Positions 17,681 through 26,758 of a DNA stretch of 64,000 bases are shown in pieces. The stretch spans positions 124,001 to 188,000 of the forward strand of contig NZ_JAPNXS010000005.1 of the NCBI RefSeq assembly GCF_030397575.1, read 5' to 3'. The stretch's first letter is position 1. Each line of letters begins with the position of its first letter. The stretch comes from Psychromonas sp. 14N.309.X.WAT.B.A12. GTDB taxonomy: Bacteria; Pseudomonadota; Gammaproteobacteria; Enterobacterales; Psychromonadaceae. The notes under the pieces were generated by a model. The model was not told where the DNA came from. It did not search any database and was given only the letters and a program-made list of their open reading frames with translations. The translations under genes were made by a program, and so were the position numbers.

Positions 17681-18160
17681 CTAATTTTTACAGTTTTGGC
17701 GGAAAGATTTATGCCCTTGTTTTTTCTGTTGATTCACTATTTCTAACAATGAGCTGATCTCAGCAGGGTCTGAACTTGCTTTGATCTTTTTAAAGGTATG
17801 AGTCATTTCACTTATTTGCTGTTGGTATTGCTTATACTGCTGTTTTTGCAGTTCGGTCAATTCATTAGATGATTCACCATGTTCACCATCCATATTTTCA
17901 ATGACCACTGGCATTAATGCTTCAGCCTTGCCACTTAACATAATCAATTCATTAATATGATCTTGCATTTCTGCTTTATTATCAGCCTTGAAACCTTTGT
18001 TGTAAGCTCTTAACTCGCTTTTAATATACTTCATCGTATCGCCCAATACGGTTTCTTTAATGCCACAATGTTCGGCATGTGCAAACACTAAACTAGCAGG
18101 TTGAGTAAAAAATAATGCACCTAATAAAGTAAAAGCTAATTTGCTTTTGATCATACTCAT
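17681..18160 (-). CDS. Cytochrome b562 family protein, periplasmic
   Basis: A 159-residue protein with a signal peptide (ALLGALF...FAHA, cleavage near residue 28). The mature part is a predicted four-helix bundle. The first mature helix contains the methionine of the b562 heme ligand pattern (LGDTMKYIKSELRAYNKG) and the last has the histidine (KKQGHKSFRQNCKN), so non-covalent heme b is likely. Two extra cysteines (HCGIK and QNCKN) could form a disulfide. An AAGGA site precedes ATG 18160. Electron partner unknown. Confidence 0.7.
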   Translation of the reverse strand: MSMIKSKLAFTLLGALFFTQPASLVFAHAEHCGIKETVLGDTMKYIKSELRAYNKGFKADNKAEMQDHINELIMLSGKAEALMPVVIENMDGEHGESSNELTELQKQQYKQYQQQISEMTHTFKKIKASSDPAEISSLLEIVNQQKKQGHKSFRQNCKN

Positions 18161-18998
18161 CGTAATATCCTTTTAAAATGGAGAGGGGTAAATAAGGAAT
18201 ATACTCAGCTTACAAAAATAACACTACATTCAGTGTTATTTAACCTCAATTTTAGAAAGTGAAAGCGGGAGGATTTAATGCAAAAGTCTGCAAAAATAGC
18301 AATATTGCATCGTTTTACTTACCCATAACTGAGGCTATTTAAAATATACCCAAGCCTGTTGCAGCAAAGAATCTATTATCAACGAAATCACTTCTATCCA
18401 AATAATGCTACAGGATAAATAGATGAAATAGGGTTAATTATGTCGATTTATATATACAACATTAGCGTTCAACTAACACCCAAACCACTCCCTTTCATAG
18501 GTTTATAATATTACAAAATAAATATTCATCGAATATCGTCCCAAATATGGAATAACCAATTAAATGAATATAACTATTTCTCCACACATTTAATAATCAC
18601 GCCAAGAACTCAGGGCCCAAAACCTTAACCATCCCTTTTAAAATCAATGTAAAAAGCTATTTATTATTTTAAATATAAAAAATAAAACACCTAAAAATAG
18701 ATAAATAACAGCTTAGTTATCTTAAAAAATTCATTAAACCTTCTATTTCATTAATAGAAAAAGAAGAAATTAATAAGAGAAAAATCACATTAAGTCATAC
18801 TTATAAAACAATAAACCAATAAAGAAACAGATAAATTTAGTTGTAAAAAAAACCAAAAATCAATGAAAGATCTCATTTCCTGACAAAGAACGCATTTTGT
18901 CGATCACTTTCGTGACCTATGCAATGCTAAAAAAATAATCTTCCTTTACTCTTCGATTACAAAGTTTTAACAAATAAAGTTTGTTTTATTGAATTTCC

Positions 18999-19022
18999 TG
19001 AATCAGCTTTTGATTCATTTTT
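18999..19022 (+). terminator. Possible leader terminator/attenuator before tctC
   Basis: TGAATCA and TGATTCA form a 7-bp stem with loop GCTTT, directly followed by five T residues. It lies 100 bp upstream of the tctC start on the same strand, so it may attenuate transcription or end an upstream small RNA. Confidence 0.45.
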
Positions 19023-19034
19023 ACAGGTAAAAAC

Positions 19035-19049
19035 ATAAAACTGTTTTAT
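19035..19049. promoter_or_regulatory. Palindromic candidate operator upstream of tctC
   Basis: ATAAAACTGTTTTAT is a perfect 15-bp palindrome around one central base. A similar half-site, TTTGTTTTATTG, lies about 55 bp upstream. No regulator for it can be assigned. Confidence 0.35.
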
Positions 19050-19121
19050 TAAAGATTAAAACAAACGTCAGAAATAGTGATTAAGAAAGAAGCCATTTTT
19101 ATCCATAAAAGGAATGAAACG

Positions 19122-20048
19122 ATGAGAAAACTACTTAAAACAGCACTGATCAGCGCAGGATTAATTATGTCGGCAAGTACATTTGCAGCTGATTATCCAG
19201 CTAAAAATATACGACTAATTGTGCCATTTGGCGCAGGTGGTGGTACAGATGCGGTGGGCCGTACTTTAGCAAACAGTGCCAAAGATATTTTAGGTACCAG
19301 TATTTCGGTAATGAACAGAACTGGCGGCGCAGGTGCGGTAGGAATGAGCTTTGGCGCGCAGCAAAGACCTGATGGGTATACGTTAACAGTGGTAACTCGT
19401 GAGATTGCTTCATTACCACAAATGGGATTAATGCAGCATACAGCTGATGATTTTAAGTTAATTCGTATGGTTAACTTAGATCCTGCAGTTATTTTAGTGC
19501 CTGCTGACAGCCCATTTAATACGGTCAACGATTTAGTCGCAGAAGCAAAGAAAACACCTGGAAAAGTTAAATTCGCATCGACTGCCGCTCCTAACTTTTA
19601 CTTAATGGCCTTAGAGCAAAACCAAGATATCAAATTAAATGCTGTACCTTATAACGGTTCGGCAGAAGCTATTCCTTCAGTACTAGGTCACCATACGCAA
19701 GTAACTATGGTGACACCTGGTGAAGCAATTGCTCAACTTCGTTCTGGTCAATTAAAAGCATTAGGTGTGATGTCAGAAGAACGCATCTCTTACATTCCAG
19801 ATGTACCAACATTAAAAGAGCAAGGTTTAGATGTTACAACCGGTACATGGCGCGGTATTGGCGCACCTAAAGGCACACCTGATGAGATTATTGAAATTCT
19901 AGGTAACGCTTTTGATCAAGCAATGGCCTCTGAACAATTTAAAGAGTTCATGGCAAAAGGTGCAATGACTATTCACCCATTAAAAGCACAAGAGTTCACT
20001 GACTTTGTTAAAGAAGATACCAAAGTATTAAGTCAGTTTATTAAATAA
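19122..20048 (+). CDS. Tripartite tricarboxylate transporter substrate-binding protein (TctC/Bug family)
   Basis: A 308-residue periplasmic binding protein with a Sec signal (MRKLLKTALISAGLIMSASTFA) and the Bug family start YPAKNIRLIVPFGAGGGTDAVGR, followed by NRTGGAGAVG and the PDGYTL segment. It captures a carboxylate-type solute for the TctAB membrane pair encoded next. ATG 19122, with AAGGAA upstream, gives a normal signal peptide; the frame from 19077 does not. The actual ligand (citrate, tartrate, nicotinate or other) cannot be read. Confidence 0.85.
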   Translation: MRKLLKTALISAGLIMSASTFAADYPAKNIRLIVPFGAGGGTDAVGRTLANSAKDILGTSISVMNRTGGAGAVGMSFGAQQRPDGYTLTVVTREIASLPQMGLMQHTADDFKLIRMVNLDPAVILVPADSPFNTVNDLVAEAKKTPGKVKFASTAAPNFYLMALEQNQDIKLNAVPYNGSAEAIPSVLGHHTQVTMVTPGEAIAQLRSGQLKALGVMSEERISYIPDVPTLKEQGLDVTTGTWRGIGAPKGTPDEIIEILGNAFDQAMASEQFKEFMAKGAMTIHPLKAQEFTDFVKEDTKVLSQFIK

Positions 20049-20064
20049 TAACAGGCGCTAAATA

Positions 20065-20086
20065 GGGTTAAGGTCAGCCTTAACCC
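20065..20086 (+). terminator. Intercistronic hairpin between tctC and tctB
   Basis: GGGTTAAGG and CCTTAACCC form a perfect 9-bp stem with a 4-nt loop. It likely stabilises or partly terminates the tctC message so that binding protein exceeds the membrane parts. Confidence 0.6.
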
Positions 20087-20115
20087 ATCTTTCAATCAAT
20101 AAAATGGGAGGTATG

Positions 20116-20562
20116 ATGCTCAATCGCCATCTAGTACTACCAAGCTTCGTGATTATCTTAAGCTTAGTCATATTGGGCTTTATCACTCAATTTCCAGAGC
20201 CTCTATATCAAGCTTCTCCGGTGGGTGCTGGTTTTTTTCCTACTGTAATTGTCGTGATTCAAATCTTAATATGCTGTGTGTTGATTATTCAGCATCAACG
20301 AAAGAAACAGGTCGAGCAGGAGCAGCCACTTTTATCTAGCCACTCTATTTTTGGTTTTACCTTATTAGTAGGCTATGCAGCTTTAATTACTTTGGTGGGT
20401 TATTTACCAGCGAGCCTAATTGGTTTTACTTACTACTTAATTTATTACCGCGTTAAAAAACCGATCTATTATGTGGTTGCTTGGGTGTTTGTTTTAGCGA
20501 TCTACTTTTTATTTTCAGACGTGTTTATTATCTCCCTGCCTGAAGGCTTACTCTTTTTCTAG
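20116..20562 (+). CDS. Tripartite tricarboxylate transporter small membrane subunit (TctB)
   Basis: A 148-residue protein with four predicted membrane helices, the usual TctB size. It has the SPVGAGFFPTVIVVIQI pattern after the first helix. It partners with TctA in Na+- or proton-driven uptake. The GGGAGG site at 20106 is best spaced for the ATG at 20116. Nine bases separate it from tctA. Confidence 0.8.
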   Translation: MLNRHLVLPSFVIILSLVILGFITQFPEPLYQASPVGAGFFPTVIVVIQILICCVLIIQHQRKKQVEQEQPLLSSHSIFGFTLLVGYAALITLVGYLPASLIGFTYYLIYYRVKKPIYYVVAWVFVLAIYFLFSDVFIISLPEGLLFF

Positions 20563-20571
20563 GTTATTATT

Positions 20572-22059
20572 ATGATGGAATATTTACTCAGTGGGTTTGC
20601 CTCTGCCTTTAGTATGGAGGTTTTCCCGGTATTAGTATTAGGTGTTTTAGGTGGGGTAATTTTAGGGGCGCTCCCTGGATTAACAGCTACCATGGGCGTT
20701 GCAATATTATTACCTTTTACCTTTTCAATGATGCCAACCCCCGCATTAGTAATGTTAATTGGGGTTTATATTGGTGGCATTTATGGTGGTTCAATTGCCG
20801 CTATATTATTAAAAACGCCTGGTACACCAGCATCTGCTGCAACCGTACTAGATGGTCATACAATGGCTATTAAAGGACTTGCAGCAAAGGCATTAAGTAT
20901 TGCAGCTGTTGCATCGTTTATTGGTGGTTTAATCAGTACTGTTGTATTGATTGGTGTCGCCCCAATGCTAGCAGACTTTGCTTTACGCTTTAATGCGCCA
21001 GAATACTTTGCATTAGCCTTATTTGGATTAACGATTATTGCTAGTGTATCAGCTAAAAATATAATGAAAGGCTTATTAGCCGGTACTATAGGCTTATTAA
21101 TCTCTATGGTCGGATTAGATCCAATCAGCAGTGTTCCTCGTTTCACTTTTGGCGTGTTAGATCTATACAGCGGCATTAACATTATCCCTGTGTTAATTGG
21201 TTTATTCGCCATTGCCGAAGGGTTAAATCAACTAGAAAAAATCGCCAGTGATAAACAGGATATCCCGCCAAAGTTTAGTTACAATTTTTTAAGCTTCTCT
21301 GACTTTAAAAAGATTTTACCAACCAGTATTAAAAGTGCATTGATTGGTACCTCTATTGGCTCTGTTCCCGGTGCTGGTGCCGATATTTCTGCCTTTGCTT
21401 GTTATAACGAAGCCAAGCGAGTTGCTAAAAACCCCGAAGAGTTTGGAAATGGTTCTATGCACGGTTTAGCTGCAGCTGAATCAGGTAATAATGGGGTAAC
21501 AGGCGGTTCATTAGTGCCCTTACTTACTTTAGGTGTTCCAGGTGATGCCGTTTCAGCAGTATTATTAGGCGCATTAATCGTGCAAGGTTTAACACCAGGG
21601 CCTCTTTTATTCACACAAAACCCAGAAATTGTTTACGGGATTTTTAGCTCCATGATTGTGGCTAATATAGTGATGTTAATTATTGGTTTTTTAGGAATAC
21701 GCTTTTTTTGCAGGATTATAGAAGTGCCTAAAATAATGATGATTCCTATTATTATCTTCCTTTCAGTAATTGGTGCTTATGCTATTAATAATTCAATGTT
21801 TGATGTGGGTATTGCGATTACGTTTGGTTTATTAGGCTTTATTTTAAATAAACTCGACATTCCCTCTTCACCTATTTTATTGGCGATCATTCTGGGGCCG
21901 ATGGCAGAAACAAACTTAAGAAAATCATTGATCTTGTATGAAGGAAGTTGGTCATTTATATACGATAGACCGATTGCATTAGCCTTTATTTTATTTGCTA
22001 TCTTCTCTGTTTATTCCACTGTAAAACTGAAAAAACGCGAATTAAAAAAACAGAAATAA
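20572..22059 (+). CDS. Tripartite tricarboxylate transporter large membrane subunit (TctA)
   Basis: A 495-residue polytopic protein with about 11-12 membrane segments. It has the two TctA glycine-rich signature regions: ALPGLTATMGVAILLPFTF plus GSIAAILLKTPGTPASAATVLDGH near the N-terminus, and the second-repeat GSVPGAGADISAFACYNEAKR followed by LTLGVPGDAVSAVLLGAL. It forms the translocation path for the solute bound by TctC. It is the last gene of the tctCBA operon. Confidence 0.85.
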   Translation: MMEYLLSGFASAFSMEVFPVLVLGVLGGVILGALPGLTATMGVAILLPFTFSMMPTPALVMLIGVYIGGIYGGSIAAILLKTPGTPASAATVLDGHTMAIKGLAAKALSIAAVASFIGGLISTVVLIGVAPMLADFALRFNAPEYFALALFGLTIIASVSAKNIMKGLLAGTIGLLISMVGLDPISSVPRFTFGVLDLYSGINIIPVLIGLFAIAEGLNQLEKIASDKQDIPPKFSYNFLSFSDFKKILPTSIKSALIGTSIGSVPGAGADISAFACYNEAKRVAKNPEEFGNGSMHGLAAAESGNNGVTGGSLVPLLTLGVPGDAVSAVLLGALIVQGLTPGPLLFTQNPEIVYGIFSSMIVANIVMLIIGFLGIRFFCRIIEVPKIMMIPIIIFLSVIGAYAINNSMFDVGIAITFGLLGFILNKLDIPSSPILLAIILGPMAETNLRKSLILYEGSWSFIYDRPIALAFILFAIFSVYSTVKLKKRELKKQK

Positions 22060-22119
22060 AGCGTTAATAGAGTAGCTAAACAAGCAATATTATTATCTTG
22101 TTTAGCTACTATTAACGCT
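22060..22119. terminator. Long hairpin between converging tctA and CPA1 antiporter genes
   Basis: The arms 22060-22084 and 22097-22119 pair over 23 bases with a two-base bulge (AGCGTTAATA...GTAGCTAAACAAG with CTTGTTTAGCTAC...TATTAACGCT). It should end transcription from either side. Confidence 0.65.
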
Positions 22120-22159
22120 AAATGTTAAAAGCAGAAATGAGGTGATATTTAAGAGGTTC

Positions 22160-23350
22160 TTATTTTTCTATATTAAGCTGTAACTTTTTAGCTAAAGGCT
22201 CAATGGCAGCCCCCTGCAAAAATACAGAAATTAAAACAATAAAGAAAACCATATCAACCATAATTAAAGATGATTCTACGCCAGCTGCCGCTGGGATTAA
22301 TGCAAATACAATTGGCGTTGCACCTTTCAAACCAATTGAGGAAATAAACAAACGTTTTCTCCAAGTTGTTTTGGGGAAGAACAGATAACATATTTGCACT
22401 GCTAACGGTCGAGCAATCAAAATTAATAGTAGAGCAGGTATAATCGATTGATATAAAACATCAAATAATTGATTTGGAAAAATCTGTAATCCAAGTGCAA
22501 TAAACATTAGTGCTTGCGCTAACCAAGATAAGCTATTAAAAAAATGTTTACTTATTTCCCTGCCTCGCTTTAAACCATTACCAATTATTACCCCAACCAC
22601 ATAAGAGGCGAGTAATATATTGCCGCCAGCCAGTTCACTACCATAAGTAGCTAAAACAAAACTCACTAAAACAAACACTGGGATGAGGCCGTACTCTTCC
22701 AGCTTGATATGATTCAACAGCCATATACATAAGCGTCCAACACAAAATGCAATAAACAAAGCACTAAAGATTTGCGTGACCAACTCTAAGCTAACATCAC
22801 TTACAGATACCGCAGTTTCTGGTGTTAATGCCATTCCTGTTAATAAAACAACTAGAATTAATGCAATCGGGTCATTAGTAGCAGATTCAAACTCTAATAC
22901 TGTATCCGTTTTCTCTTTTAGTTTTAATTTTTTAGATTGTAGTATAGAAAATACCGCTGCAGCATCAGTAGAGGAGACAATGGCAGCAAATAAAAGACAC
23001 AAAATAAAGGAGAAGTCTAATAACCACCATAGAATAAGCGAAAAGAATAATGTCGTTAATAGCACACCCAAGGTAGATAAAACGCTTCCTTCACGGTAAG
23101 CAACACGTACACTTCTTTTGGAGGTGTTTAGCCCCCCAACAAATACAATAATATTAAGCGCAATACTACCGACTATTGATGTTAATGCGAAATTATCGTA
23201 AACAAAATCAAACTCACCATTACCAAATAATAACCCTACTCCCATAAAGATAAGCAAAGAAGGGATACCAAAGGTACGCGATGGATGGTGTAGGAGAATA
23301 CCAATACCAATTAAGGCAGCAATACAGATCAGTATAAGTTGGTATGACAT
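22160..23350 (-). CDS. CPA1-family cation:proton antiporter (NhaP2-like, lacking the regulatory C-terminus)
   Basis: A 396-residue inner-membrane antiporter with about 12-13 hydrophobic segments. CPA1 marks are visible: SIALNIIVFVGGLNTS, AAIVSSTDAAAVFSIL, and FESATNDPIALILVV with the ion-binding Asn-Asp. It resembles the membrane domain of NhaP2/CvrA-type K/H antiporters but stops before the TrkA-C and CorC-like domains. It may handle Na+ or K+. It is transcribed away from the FIST gene. Confidence 0.8.
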   Translation of the reverse strand: MSYQLILICIAALIGIGILLHHPSRTFGIPSLLIFMGVGLLFGNGEFDFVYDNFALTSIVGSIALNIIVFVGGLNTSKRSVRVAYREGSVLSTLGVLLTTLFFSLILWWLLDFSFILCLLFAAIVSSTDAAAVFSILQSKKLKLKEKTDTVLEFESATNDPIALILVVLLTGMALTPETAVSVSDVSLELVTQIFSALFIAFCVGRLCIWLLNHIKLEEYGLIPVFVLVSFVLATYGSELAGGNILLASYVVGVIIGNGLKRGREISKHFFNSLSWLAQALMFIALGLQIFPNQLFDVLYQSIIPALLLILIARPLAVQICYLFFPKTTWRKRLFISSIGLKGATPIVFALIPAAAGVESSLIMVDMVFFIVLISVFLQGAAIEPLAKKLQLNIEK

Positions 23351-23751
23351 TAGCTATTTATTTTCCTTCTGTAGTAGTCATTATTATTAGGCTGTAGGAT
23401 CAAAAGAAACAGTCGAATGCTGTATCTTATTTATTAAATGATAGTTTAATTGTACTGGATAATAGAATTAAAAGAATCCAATTATTATATCTTTACTGAA
23501 GATTAATCTTCAGGCTACATACGACTTTATAAAAACATAAAAGTTTAAAGCCCACCTAAAATACGCACCAACTGGCTAGATACAAATCAACTTAGTGAAG
23601 GAAATAGAGTCTAACTAATCACAAAGTGGGATATTGATTATAAAACACTTAGGTGTATTAAAAAAAATAGGCTATATTTTTATTTCACATAAATATTACC
23701 AAGTCATTTTAGCACCCCATATTAAATACTGTTAAATAAGGAGTAAGCGTT
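23351..23751. other. 400-bp divergent intergenic region
   Basis: This region separates the antiporter and FIST genes. It contains a perfect 18-bp palindrome at 23496-23513 and otherwise AT-rich sequence with no small gene that I can support. Promoters for both flanking genes must lie here. Confidence 0.5.
23496..23513. promoter_or_regulatory. Perfect 18-bp palindrome, candidate operator
   Basis: CTGAAGATTAATCTTCAG is fully self-complementary. It lies between two divergent genes, about 140 bp from the antiporter start and 240 bp from the FIST start. The binding protein is unknown. Confidence 0.4.
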
Positions 23752-24870
23752 ATGACAGAGGCTTCTATTGTTCGATTTACGAACAGTTCCTCTATAGATG
23801 AATTAAACATAGCTATTAATATTGTTTGCCAAGAAAACATCCAAGGCCTGTTGTTATTGACCTGTGTCGATAACAATTACCTTGAACCACAGATCAATAA
23901 AATACTATCTGATTGTCAGTTACCGATCGGTGGAGGTATGTTTCCTAAGATTATATATCACGGAAAAAATTACTCACAGGGTGCGATTATTGTTGGTTTA
24001 AGAATTAAGCCAGAAATCATTAATTACCCTATGTATAACAGTGATGAACGTGATATTGACCAGTACATTCAAAGCAATAGCTTAGTTATTCAACATCATA
24101 AAAGCTTTCTTATCCTTTCCGATGCATTATGCAATGCCAGTGAAGATTTTGTTGACCACTTTTATAATTATATGGGCTCAGGCGTGACTGTCATTGGTGG
24201 AGGTGCAGGCTCTTTAGATTTTTTACCGCGGCCTGTCATTTATACAAATCAAGGAGTTAAAGGTTATATCACACAAGTTATTGCACTACCTTGCTCATTA
24301 ATAAATAGCATCGGTCATGGTTGGGAAATTGCTGATGGCCCATACTTAGTTACTTCCGCAGATGGGCATTATGTCCACTCGTTAAATTACCAATCAACTT
24401 TTTCATTATATAAAAAGGTGGTTCAGCAACAAGTTGCTGTGCCTCTATCAGACAACTTTTTTGTCGAATACGCAAAAAGTTTTCCGCTAGGGATGGCCTC
24501 TTTAGATGGAGAAATTTTAGTAAGGGATCCGATACAAACCAATGCTTCATATTTAGAATGTGTTGGTAATGTATTAGTTAATTCAATGGTTTATTTACTA
24601 AAAAGTGATAAACACAAAATGTTAGCTTCTACTCAAAAGGTAGCTAATGAAATTGCTCTAGATAAACAAGAAAACAAGACATTACTATTGTTTAACTGCA
24701 TCAGCAGGGATTCATTTCTTGGAACAGATATCAACGAGGAATTAAGTATCATACAAAACACCCTGCCAGAAACGCCATTAATTGGTGCCATGGCATTAGG
24801 TGAAATTGCAAATACGGATAACGGATCTATTCGATTACTTAACAAGACTACGGTACTTGGCGCATTTTAA
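23752..24870 (+). CDS. FIST domain sensory protein (FIST_N and FIST_C)
   Basis: A 372-residue cytosolic protein with FIST_N at about 30-215 and FIST_C at about 220-355. Marks include the GGGMFPKIIYHGKNYSQGAIIVGL segment, GGGAGSLDF and the C-terminal ETPLIGAMALGEIA. FIST proteins are thought to sense small ligands, possibly amino acids, and are often linked to c-di-GMP or chemotaxis proteins. Here a GGDEF/EAL gene starts 15 bp downstream, so the pair probably forms one signalling unit. Confidence 0.8.
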   Translation: MTEASIVRFTNSSSIDELNIAINIVCQENIQGLLLLTCVDNNYLEPQINKILSDCQLPIGGGMFPKIIYHGKNYSQGAIIVGLRIKPEIINYPMYNSDERDIDQYIQSNSLVIQHHKSFLILSDALCNASEDFVDHFYNYMGSGVTVIGGGAGSLDFLPRPVIYTNQGVKGYITQVIALPCSLINSIGHGWEIADGPYLVTSADGHYVHSLNYQSTFSLYKKVVQQQVAVPLSDNFFVEYAKSFPLGMASLDGEILVRDPIQTNASYLECVGNVLVNSMVYLLKSDKHKMLASTQKVANEIALDKQENKTLLLFNCISRDSFLGTDINEELSIIQNTLPETPLIGAMALGEIANTDNGSIRLLNKTTVLGAF

Positions 24871-24885
24871 GGATTTAACTGCTAA

Positions 24886-26703
24886 ATGAATACAGCGATG
24901 CACATTATGTCGATTCAGCACCAATTAGTATTAGCCATTGGTGAAGAAACTGATTTAAAGAAAATGTTATACACATTCTTACACCTTGCTGGGCAATGTT
25001 TGAATACCACTAATAACCATATTTTCATCATGCAAGATAAGCAAGGCACGCCTGTATACCAACTAAATAACGACGCTTCTATTCAACATTTTTTAAGTTT
25101 CCCCACTAGAAAAGAGGGAATCCACACAAATCAATCATCGCAGTTAATGAATTTAGTCACAGATTTTTCCGAAAAAAATATTGACTCAGAAGTTACCCAA
25201 TTCAACTCATCATTTTATTATTTGTTTAAATTAGGTGAATTTGGAGTCTTTATTATTGAGCGAAAAAATGCCCTTAGTAAAGAGATTCAAAGCGCCTTAC
25301 CGCAAGTTATTAATAAACTCACTAATAGTTGTATCGCCTCTATCAATTACCACACTATGGTATTTGAAATTAAAATGCGTAAAGAGGTGGAGGCGCAAAT
25401 TCGTTATCAAGCTACCCATGATGATTTAACTGGTTTATATAACAGAATGGAAGTACAACGTTGCTTAACTAAAGCTATCCAAGCAACCACAGTAGAAAAA
25501 AAGACAGGTTATGTGCTATCCATTAATTTAATGAATTTCAAAAGTATTAATGATGCAATTGGTTATCATGTTGGCGATAAAGTATTACGACAAGTAGCGG
25601 ATAGAATTAAAAACTCTACGGACAAAGAGACCACTATTGCGATCTTTAATGGTCATGAATTTATTTTAATTATTGACCATTTACCAGCAAACAAGATGAA
25701 AGCACAACTTATCATTGGCGATATTATCGCTGAAATCATTCATACCATTGAACACCCTTTTGAGCTGGCAGAAGGGAACTTCTCTTTATCTTGTTTTATT
25801 GGTTATGAACGATTTACCGATAACAGTAAAACAGCTCAAGATATTATTAAAAATGCCAGCATCGCGATGTATGAAGCATTTAAAAAGTCCAAAGATAAAG
25901 CCCTCGCTTATAAATTAATTATGTCAGAACAACTTAACCAACATATACGTTATACCAAGGAGATTAAACAAGCCTTAATCAATAATGACTTTGAATTACA
26001 TTACCAGCCACAATTCGATCATCTATATAACATGATAGGTGCAGAGGCATTGTTAAGATGGAATCATCCAACACGAGGTTATGAGTCGCCCGCAGTTTAC
26101 ATCCCTATTGCTGAAGAAAGTGATTTAATTATTGAAATAGGCAACTATGTATTAGAGCAAGCATGCCGAGATATAAAACGTTTAAGACAACGTGTTTTAC
26201 CTACTTATTTCGAACAAATCTCCATCAATGTGAGCGCTAAACAACTTGCTAAACGAGACTTTGTAAACAACGTAATCGCCATGGTTAACAAATATCAAAT
26301 CCCCGCTTCTTCGTTAAAAATAGAAATAACAGAAAGTATTATGATGGGGAATTTAGAGCGGTCTATTGATGGTTTAAATACCCTGTTAAAATTTGGCGTA
26401 ACCTGTGCGATTGATGATTTTGGAACCGGTTATTCTTCGCTAGCCTACCTAAAACGTCTACCTGCTAGTTTACTTAAAATAGATCGCTCTTTTGTCACAG
26501 ACATTCATTTAGATCAAAGTAATAAAGCTATCATTAGTATGATTATCCAACTTGCGAAAAGCGTTAATATGGAGGTTATTGCAGAGGGTGTCGAAACTGA
26601 AAAAGAAGTGAATTGTTTGATTGAATTAGGCTGTTATAAATTTCAAGGTTACTACTTTAGCCGCCCTATCACTTTTAACAAGTTACTCGAATACAGACAT
26701 TAA
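24886..26703 (+). CDS. c-di-GMP phosphodiesterase with degenerate GGDEF and intact EAL
   Basis: A 605-residue protein: N-terminal GAF-like region (about 1-165), GGDEF domain (about 180-340), EAL domain (about 355-603). The GGDEF active loop reads FNGHEF, so the cyclase is probably inactive, possibly a GTP-binding regulatory domain. The EAL half keeps AEALLRW, NVSAKQL, EITES, IDDFGTGYSSL, LKIDRSFV and AEGVET, so it should hydrolyse c-di-GMP. It is co-transcribed with the FIST protein, which likely controls its activity. Confidence 0.85.
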   Translation: MNTAMHIMSIQHQLVLAIGEETDLKKMLYTFLHLAGQCLNTTNNHIFIMQDKQGTPVYQLNNDASIQHFLSFPTRKEGIHTNQSSQLMNLVTDFSEKNIDSEVTQFNSSFYYLFKLGEFGVFIIERKNALSKEIQSALPQVINKLTNSCIASINYHTMVFEIKMRKEVEAQIRYQATHDDLTGLYNRMEVQRCLTKAIQATTVEKKTGYVLSINLMNFKSINDAIGYHVGDKVLRQVADRIKNSTDKETTIAIFNGHEFILIIDHLPANKMKAQLIIGDIIAEIIHTIEHPFELAEGNFSLSCFIGYERFTDNSKTAQDIIKNASIAMYEAFKKSKDKALAYKLIMSEQLNQHIRYTKEIKQALINNDFELHYQPQFDHLYNMIGAEALLRWNHPTRGYESPAVYIPIAEESDLIIEIGNYVLEQACRDIKRLRQRVLPTYFEQISINVSAKQLAKRDFVNNVIAMVNKYQIPASSLKIEITESIMMGNLERSIDGLNTLLKFGVTCAIDDFGTGYSSLAYLKRLPASLLKIDRSFVTDIHLDQSNKAIISMIIQLAKSVNMEVIAEGVETEKEVNCLIELGCYKFQGYYFSRPITFNKLLEYRH

Positions 26704-26706
26704 TAA

Positions 26707-26736
26707 AAAGCGATTAAGTTCCCCCCTAATCGCTTT
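26707..26736. terminator. Bidirectional terminator between two signalling operons
   Basis: AAAGCGATTA and TAATCGCTTT form a perfect 10-bp stem around a C-rich 10-nt loop, between converging genes. Confidence 0.7.
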
Positions 26737-26758
26737 ATGATTTCACAATAGTTGAACG

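Larger units (their letters stand above)
18161..19121. other. Long AT-rich non-coding region upstream of tctC
   Basis: About 960 bp without a credible gene. It is strongly A/T-rich, especially 18640-18880. It holds a 10-bp-stem inverted repeat AAATAACACT/AGTGTTATTT (18216-18241) near the cytochrome gene, a terminator-like hairpin at 18999-19022 and a 15-bp palindrome at 19035-19049. No tRNA or recognisable sRNA was seen. Confidence 0.6.

Noticed and set aside
18421-18510. Short ORF starting ATGTCGATTTAT in the tctC leader
   Set aside because: It is about 22 codons with no ribosome-binding site and no recognisable product.
22776-23099. A 107-codon frame on the plus strand
   Set aside because: It is antisense to the CPA1 antiporter and composed of low-complexity Asn/Ser-rich sequence.
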